Of a stretch of DNA of 5,233 nt, positions 5,226 through 5,233 are shown in pieces; position 1 is the stretch's first letter, and every line of letters starts with the position of its first letter. A model generated the notes under the pieces. It worked only from the letters and a program-made list of their open reading frames with translations. It did no database searches and was not told where the DNA came from. The translations under genes were made by a program, and so were the position numbers. The stretch is taken from NCBI GenBank assembly GCA_017964755.1, contig JAGCRI010000086.1, positions 1 through 5,233 on the forward strand, written 5' to 3'. Source of the stretch: Bacteroidales bacterium. GTDB taxonomy: Bacteria; Bacteroidota; Bacteroidia; Bacteroidales; WCHB1-69.

Positions 5226-5233
5226 GATATGAA

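Overview
The window looks like chromosomal DNA of a Bacteroidota (Bacteroidetes) bacterium that has a type IX secretion system. The evidence is a full-length porQ gene, start codons preceded by A/T-rich leaders without Shine-Dalgarno sequences, and several copies of the phylum's -7 promoter element TAnnTTTG just upstream of genes. I cannot assign a genus.

Layout: the left half is read leftward. A pantothenate operon, panC-panD, is followed after 17 bases by gpmA (2,3-bisphosphoglycerate-dependent phosphoglycerate mutase). Downstream of gpmA is a 450-base cassette (141-590) in which one small four-helix-bundle gene (S23/IVP family) sits between two arrays of a degenerate heptamer, GGAGTTA/GGAGATA, in opposite orientation. 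Past it is the 5' end of a lipoprotein gene that runs off the left edge.

The right half is read rightward from a 205-base divergent promoter region. cdaA encodes a membrane diadenylate cyclase that makes c-di-AMP. Six bases after it is a small stand-alone PD-(D/E)XK nuclease-like protein (HsdR N-terminal type). porQ, an outer-membrane component of the T9SS cell-surface attachment complex, follows under its own probable promoter. The last 60 bases hold an A10 tract, two tandem TATTTTTG elements and a boxA-like sequence, so a well-expressed transcription unit probably begins at or just beyond the right edge.

The core genes (panC, panD, gpmA, cdaA, porQ) look intact and keep the active-site residues expected for their families where these are known. 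The most unusual part is the heptamer-flanked S23 cassette. Its arrays form an imperfect terminal inverted repeat (37 of 42 positions match when aligned unit by unit), the gene's stop codon lies inside one array, and the transcript could fold into a long stem with the gene in the loop. This is the same architecture as the intervening sequences that carry this protein family inside 23S rRNA, but here it sits between protein-coding genes. No stretch longer than about 300 bases lacks a gene.
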